A DNA stretch of 64,000 nt from an uncultured Alphaproteobacteria bacterium (GTDB taxonomy: Bacteria > Pseudomonadota > Alphaproteobacteria > RF32 > CAG-239): assembly GCA_934276635.1 (NCBI GenBank), contig CAKQTH010000006.1, positions 1 to 64,000 on the forward strand, read 5' to 3'. A program made the translations under genes and the position numbers. Positions 59,410 to 64,000 of this stretch are shown piece after piece. The notes under the pieces are model-generated. The model had not been told where the DNA came from. It worked only from the letters and a program-made list of their open reading frames with translations, and ran no database searches. Each line of letters begins with the position of its first letter. Within the stretch, counting starts at the first letter, position 1.

Positions 59410-62043
59410 TTATATCGCCTCACGGATTGCGTTGATTGCGAGCCCGATTTTGTCGGCATCAGGGCCGCCGGTCTGAGCCATATCCGGTCTTCCGCCGCCA
59501 CCGTTGCCTCCGACAATCGGAGACGCCAGTCGAACCAAATCAACAGCGGAATATTTGTCGGTCAATCCCTTAACGCCGATTACGATAGACGCCTTATCAT
59601 CACGAATTGAGGCCATTGCGACAATGCCGCTGTCAAGATAGTTATAAACCTCGTCAACAAAGGCTTTGAGCTCTTTTGAAGTTGCATTCGGCAAAACTTT
59701 TGCCACAAATTTAACTCCGTTAACCAGCTGATATTTATCCTGATTGTCTCCGGCCTTGCTTGAAGCAAAGTCTTTTTTCAGATTAAACATTTCTTGTTCA
59801 AGCTTTTTCTTTTCGTCCAAAAGGTTTTGGATTCTTTTTTCAAGGTCATTGACATTTGTTTTCAGCATTGCACTGATTTTTTGCAATTTTTCTTCTGTGT
59901 GCTGAACATATTTTTCGGCCTCGACTCCGGTGACGCATTCAATACGACGAACACCGGCAGCAACGGCGCTTTCCGAAACAATATGGAAGTATCCGATGTC
60001 TCCGGTAGATTTTACATGAGTTCCGCCGCAAAGCTCAACCGAGAACGGCTTGCCGTCTTTTTCCATTGATACAACGCGGACTTCATCGCCGTATTTTTCG
60101 CCGAACAGAGCCATAGCGCCGCAGTTCATCGCGTCATCATGGTTCATAATTCTGGTAACAACCTGATAATTTTGGCGGATAGCCTCATTAACGATTCTTT
60201 CGGCTTCACGCAGCTCTTCATGCGAAATCTGCTTGTGGTGCGAAACATCAAAACGCATTCTGTCGGGGCCGACATATGAGCCTTTTTGTGTTACATGTTC
60301 GCCCAAAATCTGGCGCAATGCTTTGTGAACAAGGTGCGTCACCGAGTGATTTGCGCAGATTGCGGCACGGTTTCTTTCATCTACGGCAAAAGTCAACACA
60401 TCGCCGACTTTTACGGTTCCGCTGATGATTTTGCAGCAATGAACATAAAGGCCTTCAACTTTCTTTTTGGTGTCATAAACTTCTATTTCACAGTTTGCGC
60501 CGAAGATTTTTCCTTTGTCGCCGCATTGGCCGCCCATTTCCGCATAGAACGGGGTCTGATTTGCAATCAAATAGAATTTTCCGTCAGAAACAAGCGATAC
60601 TTCCGATTTTTCTTCATTCACCAAAGCAGAAACGATTCCGTCCGATTTAAGTGTGCTGTATCCTAAAAATTCGGTACTTCCGCATTTGTCCTGCAGCTCA
60701 AACCAAATTTTGTCGGTTCCGGCATCTCCGCTGCCTGCCCAGTTTTTGCGAGCCTCAGCCTTTTGTTTTTCCATAGCTTTTTCAAAACCGTCCATATCAA
60801 CGACAATACCGCGGGAACGCAGAGCGTCTTGCGTCAAATCAACCGGAAATCCGTATGTGTCATAGAGTTTGAACGCGGTATCGGCTTTGAGCACATCGCC
60901 TTCGTGCATATTTTCGGTCGCATCGTCCAAAATCTTCAGACCTTTGTCGAGAGTTTTAATAAATCTGGATTCTTCGCTTTTGATGGTTTCGGTAATCAGA
61001 GCGTTTGCGCGATAAAGTTCGGGATAAGCTTCTCCCATTTCTCTTTGCAGAGACGGAACGAGTTTGTACATCATCGGGTCTTTAACGCCGAGCATTCTGG
61101 CATGACGCATCGCACGGCGCATAATTCTGCGCAAAACATAGCCGCGTCCTTCATTTGAAGGCAAAACGCCGTCGGCAATCAAAAAGCACATAGCGCGCAG
61201 GTGGTCGGCAATCACATTGTGCGACGATACAAGCTCCGGATTTTCCGGATCGGAATGAGCCAATTTTGCGATGTCGGCAATCAGGTTGCGGAACAGGTCG
61301 ATTTGATAATTTGAGTGAACTCCCTGCAAAATTGCGGACATTCTTTCAAGCCCCATACCGGTATCAATGCATTTTTGTTTGAGCTCAATACGGGAGCCGT
61401 CAGGCAAATCTTCAAATTCGTCAAATACCAAATTCCAAATTTCTATCCAGCGGTCGCCGTCTTCTTCCGGAGTGCCGGGAAGGCCACCCCAAACGCTTTC
61501 GCCGTGGTCATAAAAAATCTCGGAACAATATCCGCAGGGGCCGGTGTCGCCCATTTGCCAAAAGTTGTCTTTTGTTGCAATCGGGATAATTCTGTCATCA
61601 GGCAGGCCTGAAACTTTTTTCCAGATGTTTTTTGCAACTTCATCGGTATGAAAAACCGTAACCGCGAGTTTTTCTTTCGGAATGCCGAATTCTTTTGTAA
61701 TCAGCTCCCATGCGTATGCAATCGCCTCATCTTTGAAATAATCTCCGAAAGAAAAGTTTCCGAGCATTTCAAAGAATGTGTGGTGGCGGACATCATATCC
61801 GACGCTGTCCAAATCGTTGTGTTTTCCGCCGGCTCGAACCGATTTTTGGGAAGTCGTGGCTCGAGTATATGTCGCGGTTTCATTTCCGGTAAAAATGTTT
61901 TTAAACTGAACCATTCCCGAGTTTGTAAACATCAGGGTAGGGTCGTTATTCGGAACCAGCGACGAGGCCGGCAAAACCTTGTGTCCGTTCTTTTCAAAAT
62001 AGTCAAGAAAGGTACTTCTGATTTTTTTTAGTGTAGCAGTCAT
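59410..62043 (-). CDS. alaS: Alanine-tRNA ligase
   Basis: 877 residues from the ATG at 62043, seven bases after GGGAAG. Full-length enzyme. Class II catalytic core (NNDPTLMFTNSGMVQFK onward), editing domain with zinc ligands in NHSVTHLVH and ELCGGTHV, coiled coil (about 715-745) and C-Ala domain rich in GGGGRPDMAQ-type glycine motifs. Single gene with its own terminator. Confidence 0.97.
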   Translation of the reverse strand: MTATLKKIRSTFLDYFEKNGHKVLPASSLVPNNDPTLMFTNSGMVQFKNIFTGNETATYTRATTSQKSVRAGGKHNDLDSVGYDVRHHTFFEMLGNFSFGDYFKDEAIAYAWELITKEFGIPKEKLAVTVFHTDEVAKNIWKKVSGLPDDRIIPIATKDNFWQMGDTGPCGYCSEIFYDHGESVWGGLPGTPEEDGDRWIEIWNLVFDEFEDLPDGSRIELKQKCIDTGMGLERMSAILQGVHSNYQIDLFRNLIADIAKLAHSDPENPELVSSHNVIADHLRAMCFLIADGVLPSNEGRGYVLRRIMRRAMRHARMLGVKDPMMYKLVPSLQREMGEAYPELYRANALITETIKSEESRFIKTLDKGLKILDDATENMHEGDVLKADTAFKLYDTYGFPVDLTQDALRSRGIVVDMDGFEKAMEKQKAEARKNWAGSGDAGTDKIWFELQDKCGSTEFLGYSTLKSDGIVSALVNEEKSEVSLVSDGKFYLIANQTPFYAEMGGQCGDKGKIFGANCEIEVYDTKKKVEGLYVHCCKIISGTVKVGDVLTFAVDERNRAAICANHSVTHLVHKALRQILGEHVTQKGSYVGPDRMRFDVSHHKQISHEELREAERIVNEAIRQNYQVVTRIMNHDDAMNCGAMALFGEKYGDEVRVVSMEKDGKPFSVELCGGTHVKSTGDIGYFHIVSESAVAAGVRRIECVTGVEAEKYVQHTEEKLQKISAMLKTNVNDLEKRIQNLLDEKKKLEQEMFNLKKDFASSKAGDNQDKYQLVNGVKFVAKVLPNATSKELKAFVDEVYNYLDSGIVAMASIRDDKASIVIGVKGLTDKYSAVDLVRLASPIVGGNGGGGRPDMAQTGGPDADKIGLAINAIREAI

Positions 62044-62143
62044 TTTTTCTTCCCAAAAAATAAAAAAGTTTAAATCTTGGGTAATGTAAAACAATTTTTG
62101 TTTGCTGTCCAGACAAAAATTTGCTTGTTTTCAGCCTTTTTAC

Positions 62144-62626
62144 CTAAAAAACGACCGAGCCGTTATAATATACAAATCCGGCATTGAGATATGTTGCAAA
62201 CAAAAGCCACAACATATACGGATATTGCAGATATGCGGAATATCTGTCGGTTTTTTTGAATGATTTGAGCATAATAAACACATTAAAATCAAGCAGAACC
62301 AAAACAATGAGCCCGAGTCCCAAAAGACCCATATAAAAATATGTATATGACCATAATATCTGAAGCACAAGCTGTGCCAAAAACAGTTTGGAGTTTCTGG
62401 AATAAGACGCGTCGTCAGCTTTTGCGGACATAATAAAAAAGCTCAGAATCATCAAAGCATACAGCACAATCCACATCACCGAAAATACGGCACCTTGCGG
62501 CACCAGCGGCGGAAATGTCAGATTATAATAAAATGTCTGCATTCCAATACGGTTGAAATACGAACATAAAAACGCGGTGGCAAAAACCGCAATAAAAGCC
62601 GATGTGAGTTTCCATATATGAGACAT
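62144..62626 (-). CDS. TspO/MBR family protein
   Basis: 160 residues, five membrane segments. PPLVPQGAVFSVMWIVLYALM and LQILWSYTYF are the conserved parts, and the last helix ends FATYLNAGFVYYN. Binds tetrapyrroles or cholesterol in relatives. AGGAGG ribosome binding site. Single gene. Confidence 0.9.
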   Translation of the reverse strand: MSHIWKLTSAFIAVFATAFLCSYFNRIGMQTFYYNLTFPPLVPQGAVFSVMWIVLYALMILSFFIMSAKADDASYSRNSKLFLAQLVLQILWSYTYFYMGLLGLGLIVLVLLDFNVFIMLKSFKKTDRYSAYLQYPYMLWLLFATYLNAGFVYYNGSVVF

Positions 62627-62783
62627 TTTATCCTCCTTTTTTCTATGGATATAAACACTGGAGACGGTTTTTCAACTTTTATGCATAGCTGCCGGTTATT
62701 TTTTGCAATTTATGTTGATTTTTGTCAAAAAATGTGTTTTTATATAGCTTATAAAGAAAAAGAACCAGAATAAGGAAACAAAA

Positions 62784-64000
62784 ATGGATAATTCGGCAAC
62801 AAAAATTTTCTTTGAAGGCGGAAATAACAGTGAGCGTATTGGAGGTTCTTCTTCGATAATTTTTCATATCAACGAAAAAGGCCAAACAACAAAAGTTATG
62901 TACGATTTGGGCGCGTTGTTCGCTCCTGAAAATATCGAGGCCGATGCTTTTGTCGCCGATGTTACGAAATATCTCGGTTTGGGTGATGAAAAAGAGTTGC
63001 AGAATTGTATCAGGGACAATGCGGAAAGACAGCGTCTGCGCGAATATCACAAATCTGTCGGAGGAAAGCCGAACACTTCGCTTGATGCGTTGTTTATTAC
63101 ACATATGCACGAAGACCATATCGGTGGTCTGATTCATCTGTTGCGTACCGGATATAAGTTTCCGAAAATTTATTCTTCAAAAGAAACCTGCGCTTTTATC
63201 AAAAGAATCTGCGCCGAGGGCAATATCTCAAATGTTCCGGAAATGGAAGCGGTTGAGCCGAATAAGAGCGTTAAGATTAATGACGACTTTATAGTTACGC
63301 CGTATGCCGTTTCGCATTCAACGGTCGGAGCGCTCGGATTTCACACACTTACGCGTTATAACGGCGAAAACTATGCCGGTATTATGAATATGGGTGATTT
63401 CCACCTCGGAAAAGTTCCTCTCGGCAGAGGTTTTGAAGAAGAAAGCTTCAAAGAATTTATGAAAGGCCGCTATGTTACGCATGTTTTGGCCGATTCCACA
63501 TCTTCTACCGTGACAAAAGATTCGGTTGTGGCCGAGCCGGTGACATATGACGAGGCCGTTGCCAATTACAGCAAAGTTATGTCCGATTATCCGCAAAAAA
63601 GAATTGCATCAGCCGTAATCTCGCGCAGTTTGCAAAACCTGACTCCGATTTTGGAAGCCGCAAAGAAAAACGGAAAAAAAGTATATCTTGACGGCTATAT
63701 GGTAAAGCACACTTTTGATGTTGCGTTCCGTTGCGGGTTGATGAACGATTATGCCGATACGGTTTATCGTGCGGCAGATTGCGTGAATGCGGATATGAAA
63801 GGATATCTTACACAGTTTCCGACGGCTCAACAGGTGCTGATTTTCAGTGGTGCGTTTGCCGAAGGCGAGGGCACGGCAGATATGGTTAAGGCGGCAGGAA
63901 TGGTCAAAGTTGCAAACGGAATGCACAAAGCTTTCAGCATTGACAAAGATACGGTCGTTGTTGTCGGACAGCGCGCGATTCCGGTCGGAAATACGCCGGC
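62784..64000 (+). CDS. Ribonuclease J-like metallo-beta-lactamase hydrolase, 5' part (runs off right edge)
   Basis: 405 codons are open from ATG 62784, seven bases after AAGGAA, to the window end. The metal motif HMHEDH lies at residues 107-112. A later His (VSHSTVGALGF) and Asp (NMGDFHLG) complete the core. This arrangement, followed by a beta-CASP-like region (SRSLQNLTP), fits the RNase J group. It would process or degrade RNA from the 5' end, alongside RNase E in this genome. The C-terminus lies outside. Confidence 0.82.
   Translation, partial: MDNSATKIFFEGGNNSERIGGSSSIIFHINEKGQTTKVMYDLGALFAPENIEADAFVADVTKYLGLGDEKELQNCIRDNAERQRLREYHKSVGGKPNTSLDALFITHMHEDHIGGLIHLLRTGYKFPKIYSSKETCAFIKRICAEGNISNVPEMEAVEPNKSVKINDDFIVTPYAVSHSTVGALGFHTLTRYNGENYAGIMNMGDFHLGKVPLGRGFEEESFKEFMKGRYVTHVLADSTSSTVTKDSVVAEPVTYDEAVANYSKVMSDYPQKRIASAVISRSLQNLTPILEAAKKNGKKVYLDGYMVKHTFDVAFRCGLMNDYADTVYRAADCVNADMKGYLTQFPTAQQVLIFSGAFAEGEGTADMVKAAGMVKVANGMHKAFSIDKDTVVVVGQRAIPVGNTP

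Noticed and set aside
1..64000. Insertion sequences, prophage or restriction-modification islands
   Set aside because: No transposase, integrase, capsid or restriction genes were seen; ccrM is an orphan housekeeping methyltransferase.

Overview
The window looks like the chromosome of a low-GC, host-associated alphaproteobacterium living without oxygen, most likely one of the uncultured gut Rhodospirillales-like lineages (inference). The evidence is a CcrM-type GANTC methyltransferase, the alphaproteobacterial blocks miaB-phoH-ybeY-corC-lnt and zinc ribbon/ftsE-ftsX-ydcF-plsC, an RNase E with a long charged insert in its S1 domain, the [FeFe]-hydrogenase maturase HydG, and Chlamydia-like pyruvoyl arginine decarboxylase (AaxB) with its antiporter (AaxC). 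Most housekeeping genes have clear AGGA/GGAG ribosome binding sites.

Layout. 1-1335: start of a repeat-rich autotransporter, read leftwards off the edge. 1567-5274: four tandem members of a paralogous family of unknown function. 5790-10621: rne, an M48 peptidase, rnhB, a rhodanese. 10691-16974: a lipoprotein, prmA, an M24 peptidase, a secreted CxxC protein, DUF1015, DUF2157 and GDYXXLXY proteins. 17404-17871: a headless type IV pilin fragment. 18004-19794: hydG and a small unknown gene. 19934-21259: a membrane protein/ECF sigma/Spy-like cassette. 21318-25139: rlmE, two Ppx/GppA genes, ccrM. 25229-28985: the ftsEX block. 29024-30081: tRNA-Ser(GCU) with a copy of its 3' end and a broken member of the paralogous family. 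30082-36479: a second autotransporter and a 1227-residue membrane/coiled-coil protein. 36687-39446: a sugar aminotransferase, mlaA, mlaC. 39609-40200: an acetyltransferase gene switched off by a poly-G tract. 40333-44192: two small paralogues, aaxC-aaxB, dmeRF. 44202-52867: slyX, fabG, fabD, ftsK, folD and others. 53044-58211: miaB to lnt. 58255-64000: a fifth family member, alaS, tspO, and the start of an RNase J-like hydrolase.

The strongest unexplained signals form two systems. The first is a set of poly-G switches at three surface-related loci. Identical promoter modules lie upstream of both autotransporters, with a G9 or G8 run forming most of the gap between a perfect TTGACA and a TAGACT box. 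A G9 run inside the acetyltransferase gene shifts the frame, whereas G8 would restore it. The second is the paralogous family (1567, 2418, 3377, 4558 and 58255, plus the remnant at 29570). Each intact copy has its own strong promoter with a doubled TTGACA, the same AU-rich leader without a Shine-Dalgarno sequence, and its own terminator. The proteins share a motif set that I cannot assign to a known family. Function, expression and switching are inferences from sequence.
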